Below are positions 20,754 through 30,735 of a stretch of DNA of 64,000 bases, one piece after another (the first letter of the stretch is position 1; each line of letters begins with the position of its first letter). The position numbers were made by a program, and so were the translations under genes. The DNA comes from Pseudopyrenochaeta lycopersici (taxonomy: Eukaryota > Ascomycota > Dothideomycetes > Pleosporales > Pseudopyrenochaetaceae), in NCBI GenBank assembly GCA_003313425.1, contig NHZP01000006.1, positions 62,001 through 126,000 of the forward strand, written 5' to 3'. The notes below the pieces were generated by a model. It did not search any database. It was not told where the DNA came from and was given only the letters and a program-made list of their open reading frames with translations.

Positions 20754-22349
20754 CTACTGGAAAAGTAGTTCCTGAGGAACCAGAGATATATCCTTTCTGT
20801 TTACCAGTTCCCCATTAGTGATGCCCTGAACATAGCAACTCCCAATCAACCAATTCGGTTTACCTTGTTCAATATCACCACCTTCAATTCGCCGCACGAC
20901 GAATGGCGTCTCCGCACCATGAATAATGCATACATGGTCCCCCACCTCAGCCTCACGGGGACATAACGCTAAGTATCCATTGGCAGTTACACATAACCTC
21001 TTGCCGCCCATCGAGCTACCTATCGCCATGAACATCGTTCTTAAAGCCGAATCCAACTCCTGGGCATGATTTAAGACAGTTTGGTGCATGATAGCATTGC
21101 CTAATGAGGCAACTCGCGGATTTAGTGATTGGAAAAACATGCTAGTGCTTTTGAATTGTTCCAACGTCTCAGTAGGGATGGGACAATCTCCATCCTGCGT
21201 CCGGTCCATAAGTGCCGTGCGCCAGAATAGATCAAGAGGACTTTCAAAGGAACCTTTAAAAAGCCCGCGCCGGTGGATCGCTCCAACACAGAGCTCGGTG
21301 CAGTGATTTACAAAGTCAAAGAACTCAAAAAAGCTTTGCTTAGTATCTGCTCTGTTTTCTGCGGTTTCAATGTCGAGGAAGCGGCTGCGGCGAATAATCG
21401 TATCGAAGTAAGACCCACGAAAGCGAATACGGTTCGGCGAGTTTTGGACGAGTTGGATGTGCGGCGGCATGTGCGTTGCCGCAGTGCAATGCATGCCATT
21501 TACAACAGAATTTTGCTGCGGATTGCTGAACCAATTAGGACACCACGAAGGAAGGTCAATATCGTGGAAGTGTGGAAGGTGGTGGTTGCGGGTTGCCACT
21601 CCGGCTAAGCAGAGGCAAGACAGGTGGGCAGGTGTGCTGAGGAACTCGTGCAAGGCTACTTTCAAAATCAAATCCTGAAGCGATACGCTGTAGTTTATGC
21701 CAATATTCTGTCTTGTCTCCGTCGATGTAAGAGCAAGCATTGCATATATTCTATCGTGTGGCTTAGTCGCTTGAAAATTTCGGGCAATGCCGAGAACGCT
21801 GTCGAGGTCAAACCCATGAGCTAGTGATGGCAATTGATCGCGACTTTCCCGTAGATTTTTCATACTCTTTAGATTGCAGATATTGCGGTAGAGGTTCTTT
21901 TCAATCCCAAAAACACCTTTTGTAGGATCGTGAAGGCGTGGTTCAACCTGAGGCATGAACAAGAATTGTCCAAACTCAGCCAATGTATCCCAAGGTATCT
22001 CCTCTCCTGATTCATGCCGTGCGACAAGGTTTTTGGCCAACACAACCTCTTGTATAACCCAGACCCGACTGAACCACTCTTGGCTCAGCAACGCCCGAAT
22101 GGAGTTCCATTTTGTGTCACATTCGCCAATTGGTCGTTCCATTTCCCAGGCTTCTATCATGTCCCTGTCGGACCCTGTCGTTGCACTTGCGAGCAAGTTC
22201 GCAGCGTAATTCAATGCCCTCTTTGATGCGGGGGAATCTCCCATCCATGCAATGACTCTCTCGGCTTGAGAGTAGACCCGCTGCATCAATCCGATTTGCC
22301 ATTCTTTCTCGGCTTGATTACTCTGGTCAATTGTGATTGACTGCTCTAC
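20754..22349 (-). CDS. HET-domain protein, 5' half missing (possible pseudogene)
   Basis: Open frame from the codon after a TAG at 22352-22350 to the stop at 20754; the first in-frame ATG is at 22286 (510 residues from there). The sequence begins in the middle of a HET domain: QSITIDQSNQAEKEWQIGLM, then MQRVYSQAERVIAWMGDSP, matching the CINQ...LM..IY..A..V..WLG part of the domain. Later come WFSRVWVIQEVVLAKN, the PHDRIYAMLALTS block and the C-terminal GYLALCPREAEVGDHVCII...FVVRR block typical of this HET subclass. The expected first 80-100 residues with the ALSYVWG motif are not found in any frame of the next 700 bp upstream. Either a distant exon was missed or the gene is truncated; the nearby hAT insertion may be related. 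Confidence 0.75.
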   Translation of the reverse strand, partial: VEQSITIDQSNQAEKEWQIGLMQRVYSQAERVIAWMGDSPASKRALNYAANLLASATTGSDRDMIEAWEMERPIGECDTKWNSIRALLSQEWFSRVWVIQEVVLAKNLVARHESGEEIPWDTLAEFGQFLFMPQVEPRLHDPTKGVFGIEKNLYRNICNLKSMKNLRESRDQLPSLAHGFDLDSVLGIARNFQATKPHDRIYAMLALTSTETRQNIGINYSVSLQDLILKVALHEFLSTPAHLSCLCLAGVATRNHHLPHFHDIDLPSWCPNWFSNPQQNSVVNGMHCTAATHMPPHIQLVQNSPNRIRFRGSYFDTIIRRSRFLDIETAENRADTKQSFFEFFDFVNHCTELCVGAIHRRGLFKGSFESPLDLFWRTALMDRTQDGDCPIPTETLEQFKSTSMFFQSLNPRVASLGNAIMHQTVLNHAQELDSALRTMFMAIGSSMGGKRLCVTANGYLALCPREAEVGDHVCIIHGAETPFVVRRIEGGDIEQGKPNWLIGSCYVQGITNGELVNRKDISLVPQELLFQ

Positions 22350-23123
22350 CTAAGCTACTTAATTCCTTTACGTTACAGATATTTTGCTTTATCTTGTCCC
22401 TCCATTTCCTTTCTCTAGCAACTCTCTGTTCACGTCTCCAGCTCAATAAAATCTCTATGGGTAGCAGGTTTATTGTTTCACTGATAGATTCGATCTCTTC
22501 TTTGTAATTTCAACTTGAACGAAAATTTGCTCCAGAACAAACAAGTACATATGAGCATTCCTTCAAAGGAGTCTCGTTCCCTACTTTCTTCTCAAAATGG
22601 CACATTTGAAGAGAGATTGCTTGGGGGTAAATCGGATATTTCCGAATCTATGTAGACTTGACCTCCTAGTGCGTCACGTCGAAATTGAACGCGTACACCA
22701 TTTTCTTGACTTTCAGGAATCCATATGCTGAAAACTGGGGTTGCACTTCTAGTGAAGGATAGCAACAACACACCAGGCAGTTGAAATTAACAATCAACCC
22801 AATTTCTGTTATGCAAATACCATGAGATAATTTGTAGTGAGTAATTCATATGATCGCGCTAGAACGAGTTGACTTTGGTGGAGCACACTACTAACTAGTG
22901 TTCACAATCGATGCCCTACGTACGCTCGCAAAAGTAAACGATCTAGATGTATAAAAGTGCTTCTGTTAGTAGACTGTAACATGTTGCCAAGACTAACTTT
23001 GAGTTTACCCGTCTACTTAAAGTAGCCTTTCTGCGTGGTGTTGTCTGTCTGTGTGGGAGCGTCTATTTGGGTATAGTTGTCCATCTGAGTGGGGCTACTG
23101 AGCTGCAGGGGGGGCCTAGCTAG
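22350..23123. other. Intergenic, decayed sequence
   Basis: A 65-codon stop-free stretch on the minus strand (22786-22592) reads like an exon (PVFSIWIPESQENGVRV) but has no ATG and no known family. The stretch 22320-22500 is also open in another minus frame with many charged residues. These may be relics of the missing 5' part of a neighbouring gene. Confidence 0.4.
23116..23123. repeat. hAT target-site duplication, left copy
   Basis: CTAGCTAG immediately left of the element, repeated at 26243-26250. Eight bases is the hAT duplication length. The word is its own reverse complement. Confidence 0.85.
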
Positions 23124-26100
23124 CAGAGATGTCAACAATCAAGCTACAATCAAGCACTTGATTGATTGGCTTGACGATCGTCAATTCGATCAATCCAAGC
23201 CTCGTCCTAGTATTTTTGCAATCAAATCAAGCCTTAATACGAAGCTTGATTGGTTAGCTTGATTGGCTTGATGTTTTAGTGTTGCGGGAGTGTTCAGCAA
23301 CATGTTTTAGCTTCGATTTCAATGAGGCTACTAAGTTTGCTGTACGAGCGATCTCGCGATACTTTCCTGGTGTTATAGTTAGCTTAGTAAGCATCTCAGC
23401 TACCTACCTAAAGCTACTTTACGCGTCCATCTTACGCGTCATCTACCTATACTGTCGCCTTTGCCTATATAGACAGTTACTTAGTGGTTTTTTACGCCCC
23501 TATTGTTGCTATGCCGCTTAACAAAGCCCCTAAACGTCCCCGTAACAGCGCTGCTGTCCCGAACAAGCGCCTAAGGGTCGCTGCTTGTAGCATTGAGTCC
23601 CAGCCTGTCGACGTTAATACGACCCAGCAACTATCTCAGCGTCTATCGCCGCGCAAAGCACTGACGACTGCCGCGTCTCAGGCTACCGAGCCACCCACCT
23701 TTGAGTCGCAGTTGCGCGAGTCTCAGCCTAACGTTGCGATCGTCACGTCTATTGAGGGCAGCAAGGCTGCAACAGTAGCTACGTTAGAAGATAATAATAA
23801 TAGTAGTAAGGGCTTTGATGAGCGCTTTGCAGACGACTTCGAGGGGATTAATTGGTCACGTTTACCTCAATACTGCAAGCCGTTGGCTACGCAGAGGCAG
23901 AAAAAGAGCTGGGTATACCTCTACGGCTTTCGCGTTGCGCTCATTAAGGACCCAGACCGCACCTTCTTTGTCTGTCGCTATTGTCATGAGCACAAGATTA
24001 TCGACGCTGGTGGCGGCGGCATATACGAAACAACGCTATCGACGTCGACCTCAGCGCGCCATTTAGAGCAGAATAAACGCGGCCATCGTTACGCAGCTCC
24101 AGGCAAAGCGCACGCTGCGACGAAGGCAGGTAAGAGCGGGCTGCGCGCTGTCTTCAAGGCCGGCAAAGTCAAGGTATCCCAAGACGTTGCCAACGAGCTT
24201 GCCGGCTTTAGCATTCAGGATTTTCGACATGCTGCTGTCGCATGGCTCGTCGAGAACAACCATCCAATTTCTGAGTTTGAGTCGCCCGCGTTTCGACGGC
24301 TGCTTGAAGCTGCAAATCCTGAGGCAGTGGCGGCATTGTGGACCTCCCATGCGAGTGTTTCACGCTTTGTAATGCGCCGTTTCGACTTTATGCAGCCGCA
24401 GGTTGTCGCTGAGCTGTCGCAATCAATAAGCAAGGTCCACATCAGCTTTGACAGCTGGACGACTAAAGGCGGCAAGCGTGGCTTCTTAGGCGTTGTTGCT
24501 CACTACGTTAACAGCGTTGGTGACCTTGTAGACGTACCTATCGCGCTGCCGCAGCTGACGGGCGCTCACACTGGCGAGAAGATTGCTGAAGTAGTTAGCA
24601 AAACGCTGCAGCAGTTCGGCATAAATCCGCGTACAGTTGGCTACTTTATGCTTGACAACGCTACTAACAACGACGCTGCCGTCCTCAAGCTCGCGCAGCA
24701 GATGGGCTTCATCGCTCCCCATCGCCGCCTCCGTTGCGGCCCTCACATCCTTAACCTCATCGGTCAGACGCTACTCTGGGGTAACAACGACGACGCGTAC
24801 GACAACGATAGCGGTGAGCTTGCTGCTGAGAGCGAGTTAATGCGCAAATGGCGCGAGGATGGGCCTTTAGGCGTGCTTCTTAGCGTTATTAACTACATTA
24901 AAACGCCGCAACAACATGAGCTTTTTAAAAACTTTCAGCGCCTCGCTAACGCTGAGCTGCCCACAGATTAACACAGGATACTTGAGCCAATCAAGCCAGT
25001 TGTCACGCGCTGGAACTCGTACTACTCTGCCTTTGAGCGCGCCGTGGAACTGCAGCCAGCAGTTAACGCCTACGCTAACCACCATATACGCCGCGTGCGA
25101 GATGAGGACACGTACGCGATAAGTCGCGGCAACAAGCTGCTGGAGGCAGCGCCCTGGATGCGATCGGACGGGCTAACAGCCGCCGATTGGGCGGTCGTTA
25201 CTGAGTACATAGACGTACTAAAGCCGCTAAAGTTGGCAACAAAGCGGCTTGAAGGTCGCGGCAAAAGTGGCCGTTATGGCGCTATTGCTGAGGTCATCCC
25301 AGTCTTTGAGTTTATACTTACTTACTACGAGCAGCGCGTCAAGGTGTACGAGGCAGTCGACTATAATGCGCACGACGACGCGCCTGAGGACCATCTCGCG
25401 ATCAACCTTCGCGCTGCCTGGGCGAAGGCTAGCGATTACTACAATAAACTCGACCTCTCACCAGCGTACTACGCGGCAACGATACTCCATCCGCGCTATA
25501 AAACTTACTGCGACGTTGCCTGGGCTGACAAGCCTGAGTGGCTGGACGCTAATAATTGCGCGTTCCGCGCGCTTTGGGCTGAATACAACCGCTCACCACG
25601 CCTAGTGAGGCGGCCAAAGGTTGTTACCAACGATATCGACGAGGCTATTGAAGCCCTCATCGATCCTGAGGCTAGCGCGGCTGCTGAGGACAGCGAGATA
25701 GACGAGTTTAATAGGTGGAAGAGGTGCGAGCCAAGGGTTGAGAAGGGTAGTGATGCCGCAAACTTCCCAATTAAATACTGGGTAAGCTTGCGCGATCGCT
25801 ACCCTAATCTCTCTAAGATGGCTATCGACGTCATCTCTATCCCAGCGTCAAGCTGCGAGTGTGAGCGTATGTTCAGCGAGCTTGGCGACCTGCTTGAGCC
25901 CCGAAGGCGGAAGATCTCACCCCAGTTACTGGCTGCTATTCAGTGTATAAGGCGGTGGTATAAGGCTGGCTTTGATCAAGGCAGCAGCGTTGCTACAGCA
26001 AGAATAACTGACACTGAAATAGACGCTATATACAAGTTGTGCTATTGGGGCCAGGAGGTCGAGTAATTAGTATAGCCGAGCGATCTCTACAACAATAAAC

Positions 26101-26242
26101 AATCAAGCCACCGATCAAGCTTCAAGCCAAGCCAGCCTCATCTAAGCAATCAAGTCAAACAAGTCAAGCCTAACGACTCCAAATCAAGCCTCAAGCCAAG
26201 CCGACGACGAGGGCTTGATCGGCTTGATTGTTGACATCTCTG
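23124..26242 (+). mobile_element. hAT-family DNA transposon, 3119 bp
   Basis: Terminal inverted repeats of 21 bp are identical (23124-23144 and 26222-26242) and start with CAGAGATG, the canonical hAT end. The 8-bp duplication CTAGCTAG flanks both sides. Inside each end are many subterminal copies of CAATCAAGC or its complement in both orientations, likely transposase binding sites. The single gene is a hAT transposase with one in-frame stop. Perfect ends and an uneroded reading frame point to a recent insertion. Confidence 0.95.
23511..26066 (+). pseudogene. hAT transposase, one in-frame TAA
   Basis: The frame runs from the ATG at 23511 (the longer frame begins at GTG 23484) to 26066, 852 codons, interrupted only by TAA at 24969-24971 (codon 487). 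Sequence on either side of the stop is in the same frame and continuous in family terms (ANAELPTD, then HRILEPIKPVVTRWNSYY). N-terminal part: a nuclear-signal-like KRPRNSAAVPNKRLR and a BED-type zinc finger (FVCRYCHEHKI ... SARHLEQNKRGH). Middle: catalytic region with VHISFDSWTTKGGKRGFLGVVAHY and GYFMLDNATNNDAAV. C-terminus: the hAT dimerisation domain, PIKYWVSLRDRYPNLSKMAIDVISIP, SSCECERMFSELGDLL. The stop fits a C-to-T change of CAA. It may be inactive, or expressed as two parts or by readthrough. Confidence 0.92.
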
Positions 26243-26250
26243 CTAGCTAG
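26243..26250. repeat. hAT target-site duplication, right copy
   Basis: CTAGCTAG immediately right of the element, identical to 23116-23123. Confidence 0.85.
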
Positions 26251-26879
26251 ATATAGCTATGAACAATATGCACAGTCCGATTACATGTCCAATCTCTACA
26301 AAGATAGTTCTAATATTTTAGTAGAATATTCATTGCTTTTCCGCTTAACAAACGCTATCACCGACAATTACTATACTTCTCTTCATTCCAGACCTCGTCA
26401 TTCTGGGTTTGCTTTTTTTCAGGTCCCCTCCAGCGAGGCGAACTTCTACCTGGAACATATCCTTTTCCTGTCGTCGGAAACCACCTTGAGAGGCCATTCC
26501 AAAACCTTGGATCCCTTAGGAACAATGGGCAAAGCATTACAGAAGGCCATCTATGGTAATCAATATGGATAGGCCGCTATCCCCGCAATAACCTGAACGA
26601 TGCACTCGGTGCATGCGATGTAATAGTAAAATAGTCAGACGGTTTTTTCGGGTCGACCTAGATTGGTGGTCATGGTGGATGCAATTAATGCTACAAAACA
26701 ATTCAGACAATATTAGAATAGGGAGATCGATGCAGGATACATCGGCAAATTATGTTTCATGCTTCTACTGTGACTATATATACATGGTTAATCCGATATT
26801 ACAGCTTCCGAGTAGAAGCACCGATATGGTACGCTTAGTATATGATAGGACCTCAAGTAGTGCGGTCCTGTCGCTTTCC
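26251..26879. other. Intergenic, possible 5' relic of the P450 pseudogene
   Basis: No intact gene. Around 26800-26880 the translation MVRLVYDRTSSS resembles the SRP..V.LYD.TSSG part of fungal P450s, so the pseudogene may extend into this stretch. Confidence 0.4.
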
Positions 26880-27770
26880 AAGCCGAGGAATCCACTGACC
26901 TAGTTCGCGATCCCTTACTCGGCCCAGACGACTCTAAATTAAGTATCCGACGCTACTCCGTCTCCATAACCATAATAGTAGGCCAGGGCGGCATCGACGA
27001 AAGAAAAATGACTATACCGCTCAGCAAGCTGTCAACCTGGTGGAAGCACTCAACTATGTCATACCTGAACTTTTCTTGGTGTAAGCTGTGCCACAGCTCC
27101 TCAGTCTACTGGTATGGTTATACTCATTTCCTTCACAGCTTCGCATTAGATCTGCAACTACAGGACACTATTTTTATCTTCTCACCCAGGACGGTGATGG
27201 AGCGAAAGCAAATAACTTTCTGAATAATCTAATGAACGAGCAACAAGAACATCGGCCTACCGATCTTGAGGTGGGAGGAGGTCTCACAAGAAATTTGATC
27301 TGCGGCGGTGTAGACACAACATCTTCAACGATGATTCCTTGCATACTCGCTGTGGCATCCTCGCCATAAGTACAGGAAAAGGCGCACGAAGGGATGGATA
27401 AAGTGATAGGCCGTCAGCGCTCCCAATATGGAGCGATATAGACGAAATGAAACTACCCTGTCTCTCTGCTCTTGTTAGAGAAACACTACGTTGGCGCACC
27501 ATAACTGTTCTAGACGGGGTTCCCCACGCGAACCTAAAGCCACTTACATAGCAAAGTCACCATTACCCTGCGGGAGCAAATTTCACGGGTAATATGTGGG
27601 CAATCCATCGCAACGAGCCGAATTTCCCAAGAGCCGGACAGATTCGTGCCAGAGCGATTCTTAGGTGGATATGAGTCAGGGGGTTGGATACGACCGTATT
27701 CGAACGAGTAATTATAGTAGTAAACGATTTGGATGGGGAAGACGCCAGTGTAGCGGCAAGCTAATCAGAG
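26880..27770 (+). pseudogene. Decayed cytochrome P450
   Basis: No single frame survives, but P450 pieces appear in the right order on the plus strand in alternating frames: IRRYSVSITIIVGQ (about 26947), AVPQLLSLLVW (27088), the I-helix AGxDTT equivalent LICGGVDTTSSTM (27299), EGMDKVIGRQRSPIWSDIDEMKLPCL with stops or shifts, the K-helix ExxR in RETLRWR (27475), YPAGANFTGNMWAIHRNEPNFP (27568) and the haem loop FGWGRRQCSG (27729-27758). Several frameshifts and stops separate them. It resembles fungal CYPs with a ...GWGRRxCxG loop. Dead gene beside a fresh hAT insertion. Confidence 0.75.
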
Positions 27771-27938
27771 TCGCGGCTGCCCGACACCACGCCCTACGCC
27801 GTGCGCCTTTGCGCCCTTGCAGCCTGCTTACTCCAGCTCCAAGCTTCGCAAGACTCGCGCAACCATGAGGAGTTGTGCGATATATATAGCCAAGCGATTG
27901 CCTCAAAACATTTGGCTGCTTTAACAAGCGCAAAAATC

Positions 27939-28580
27939 ATGAATAGTGTTTGCGCAATACCTGTGCCACCTACGCAGTCGCAACCCCGCATCCACCATGC
28001 TTCCGCCATCCGCAATGACCCTGCGCTGGAACGCAGGATAAGAGACTTTGTCAACGAAGGTTATCGCTATATCGCGCCTGAAGACGCATCACGTTGGGAG
28101 CCAGATGGCAGTGATCGCTTGCCTACTGCGGAGTCCATTGCTGAGGAGCTTGGCGAAGAAGGCTTCTTTGCGGTTTTATACGATTCCAGCGGCGACCCGA
28201 AACCAATAGCATGTGCAGCTACGACTCCTTGGAAATGCGATCTTGAAGGTGGGGGCCAAGGCGACGGGGGATGGGAGATCAAGATGGTCACTACAGGGGC
28301 AGGATGGATGCGCGGGGGGTTTGCGGCGTGCTGTTTGAATGCTGCTGTTGCTGAGCTGGCGAAGCAAGAACGCGCGGACCAAGAACGTAGAGATGAGGTG
28401 GGGCGTGGGCAGAAACTGATGGTCTGGGTCCAGACGGTGGAATGCGTAAACGGAGACTACTGGAAGAAGAAAGGCTGGAGGGAGGTTCGAAAATACGCAA
28501 AGCCGGCAGGGCACTGGGGATCAAAGGAAGGTTATCATTTACTGGTGTTGCTTCAAGAGTTCCCTCTCCAGTCGCAGTAG
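27939..28580 (+). CDS. GNAT-like N-acetyltransferase-fold protein
   Basis: Single exon; the ATG at 27939 (MNSVCAIPVPPTQS) gives 213 residues. The frame is open to 27801 but starts there at GTG and overlaps the P450 relic. GNAT-like layout: RRIRDFVNEGYRYI near the start, then EEGFFAVLYDSSGDPKPIACAATTPW (beta strands 2-4), EIKMVTTGAGWMRGGFAACCLNAAVAEL replacing the acetyl-CoA loop region, KLMVWVQTVECVNGDYWKKKGWREVRKY, with the late N..YW.K.GW motif typical of the fold. The classic Q/RxxGxG/A loop is weak, so catalytic activity is not certain. Similar small proteins are common in ascomycetes without assigned role. Confidence 0.7.
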   Translation: MNSVCAIPVPPTQSQPRIHHASAIRNDPALERRIRDFVNEGYRYIAPEDASRWEPDGSDRLPTAESIAEELGEEGFFAVLYDSSGDPKPIACAATTPWKCDLEGGGQGDGGWEIKMVTTGAGWMRGGFAACCLNAAVAELAKQERADQERRDEVGRGQKLMVWVQTVECVNGDYWKKKGWREVRKYAKPAGHWGSKEGYHLLVLLQEFPLQSQ

Positions 28581-29089
28581 AAGCAATCCACTTATTTGAA
28601 TTTATTGCTCGGGGTCTATGAGCACGGTTGTATCCTCACGCTTTGGCATAGGTGATACCCTGCTGATGACACTGCAGTCAGTTCCCCTGGGAAGTACTTG
28701 TTCAAGATGTTCTTAGGTGCGGTTGTTTCCCGGATCTACCACAGCGGCTCAAACCCCATGGGGTATCTTCTCAGTTTCTCCGCCTAATCTCGCTAATCAT
28801 GCATAGTCCACCTCACCATTGGTGGAAATGCTCAACCAAACCTCATGGGCGCCGCGTGGAAATTCCTAATTCTCCAGCATCAAGGCGATTGTGCTGTCGG
28901 GCATAGGGAACAAAGATTAGCCCCACTGCAATGGAACTACAGTCGCTAGGACACATGTCAATTTCTAGGGCTAGTTTTCAGTATATGAAGGCGCCCAGCG
29001 TCTGGTAATTCATCTCGCCAGGGCGCCAACTCTACTACCTTTACCTCTTGTCTTCTCAGTTTATAGTTGTGATTTCAAATTTAGTCAAG
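28581..29089. other. Intergenic, no gene seen
   Basis: 3' flank of the GNAT-like gene and promoter/leader of the acetylesterase. No motif recognised. Confidence 0.5.
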
Positions 29090-29982
29090 ATGCTGTTTTG
29101 GTCTAGCTTCGTGTCCGTCGTGACATTGACTTCTTTTGTCGCAGCTGTACCAGCCCCAGAGCCCAGACATAAGCGCGCAAAACCGCCCGCCTTCTTTCTC
29201 GCTGGAGACTCTACTACTGCTGTGCAGTCAACTGGTGGTGGAGGTGAGACTCACTCCTATCACCGTTCTTTAGTTTAACTTACCCCTCTTCTTGTGTAAT
29301 TCTGCGGACCCAGAGATTCTGACATCGGTGTACAGGCTGGGGTGACGGATTCATCGCGACCACATTAAAGGAAGGCGCGACTGGCAAGAACTATGGACAC
29401 AACGGCGCAACCACGGTATCTTTCCGCGATGGGGGTGACTGGGCAACAGTCATTGCCGCAGCAAAGAAAGCGAAGTCTTCGTATGATCCTTATGTGACAA
29501 TCCAATTCGGCCACAACGACCAGAAGCCCGCGAAAAACATCACCATGGCCCAGCTCACGGCCAATCTGGTCAAATTTGTGAATGAGGTCCGCGCCGCCGG
29601 TGCTACTCCCATCCTCGTAACGAGCCTCAGTAGACGACGCTTCTCCAATGGTAAAGTGAATGAGAACTTGGCCGACGTTACGGCGGCAACGAAAGAGGCT
29701 GCAACCAAGAGTGGTGCCAAGCTTATCGACTTGAATGCAGTGAGCACCAAGTATCTGAACGCCATTGGAGAGGCAAACTCTGCTACTTACAACCTGATTC
29801 CGACCGATTTTACGCATCTGAACACTGAAGGAAGTGTTGTTTTCGGAAACCAAGTCGCCGGCTTGATCAACGAGGTGCTGCCGAATCTTAAGAAGTACGT
29901 TGTGCCCGTGGCGGAGATTGCCACAGCATTGAAAAATGGACAATACTACTTTCCCGCAAATTGTACGGGAGAATTTTGCTAG
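29090..29982 (+). CDS. Secreted SGNH hydrolase, rhamnogalacturonan acetylesterase-like (CE12)
   Basis: Exons 29090-29243 and 29336-29982, 266 residues. The intron (GTGAGA...TGTACAG) rebuilds TGGGGWGDGF. Residues 1-20 are a signal peptide ending at VAAVPAPEP. SGNH blocks: FFLAGDSTT with catalytic Ser41, GWG, block III QFGHNDQKP, and DFTHLNTEG with Asp209 and His212. Family members remove acetyl groups from rhamnogalacturonan I in pectin, acting outside the cell. Length (about 250 after processing) and the WGD/GHND spacing match fungal RGAE. Four late Cys and Asn sites fit a secreted protein. Confidence 0.9.
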
Positions 29983-30426
29983 TTTCATTCTAGATCTGAA
30001 TAAGTTTGTACAATTACAGCTCCAACCTGCAATTTAATTTGTATATATCGCCTTGCCGGCACTTATTCAATACTACTTTGTCTTAATTTCAGACCTTCCT
30101 TTAGTCTCACCATCTGCATCGTCAGGTTGAGAGAATTATAACTATCATGAAGTGATATTAGATGACATCAAGATATTAGCTTTTTAGAGAATAGGGTTAT
30201 CCCAGCCCTTGGAGCCATGCTACTATGTCTACATGTTGAACAACTTGAATAGTGTCTGGAAGGCTTTTAATGACTAGCGATGAACATCTTTGTTGTGGTC
30301 CTGGCAAAGACCAGATGATGACAAGATAAGTGTGCTGCCGAGCTGCAACTACCCAATCTTCTCCGGTGCAGCTTTACAGCCACAGCAGCAAAGGTAGGAT
30401 TTGGGGTCAAACAAATAAATGGCATG
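29983..30426. other. Intergenic, no gene seen
   Basis: AT-rich 3' flank; no motif. Confidence 0.5.
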
Positions 30427-30735
30427 CTAAGCATTCAGACGACGCTGGAACCAATTGTAGAACCACCGAGGTGGGTCACTTGTAACCTGGGCAATGAATA
30501 GGCCATCAACGATTTGTATCACCAACATTACTATCTTTGCGCTAGTCTTGGGTGTTGAACGCAGAGTGACCACAGCGAACGCCACCGATTCTGGGTTGAC
30601 CCACATATCAGCTAAGCGCTCCCAAAGCGTACGAAGGACTAAGATCACGTCCTTAGCCGTAGCCTCAACTTTCCCGAACGTTAATTCTTTGGAGAGATTG
30701 GTCTTAGACACAAGGGTCTGCCAGATCCACTTCAT
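30427..30735 (-). CDS. Small hypothetical protein
   Basis: 102-codon frame starting at an ATG, no intron, no recognised motif. It has one hydrophobic stretch (AKIVMLVIQIVDGLFIAQV) near the C-terminus and ends WFYNWFQRRLNA. Both strands are open here, so chance is possible. I list it because the region otherwise lacks genes. Confidence 0.25.
   Translation of the reverse strand: MKWIWQTLVSKTNLSKELTFGKVEATAKDVILVLRTLWERLADMWVNPESVAFAVVTLRSTPKTSAKIVMLVIQIVDGLFIAQVTSDPPRWFYNWFQRRLNA

Noticed and set aside
22592..22786. Exon-like open stretch on the minus strand
   Set aside because: No ATG, no family, no convincing splice partner; mentioned only as possible relic.
27801..27938. N-terminal extension of the GNAT-like frame
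   Set aside because: Starts at GTG and overlaps the P450 relic; residues there do not fit the fold.
29365..29988. 207-codon frame antisense to the acetylesterase
   Set aside because: Shadow frame; the sense strand has complete SGNH motifs.
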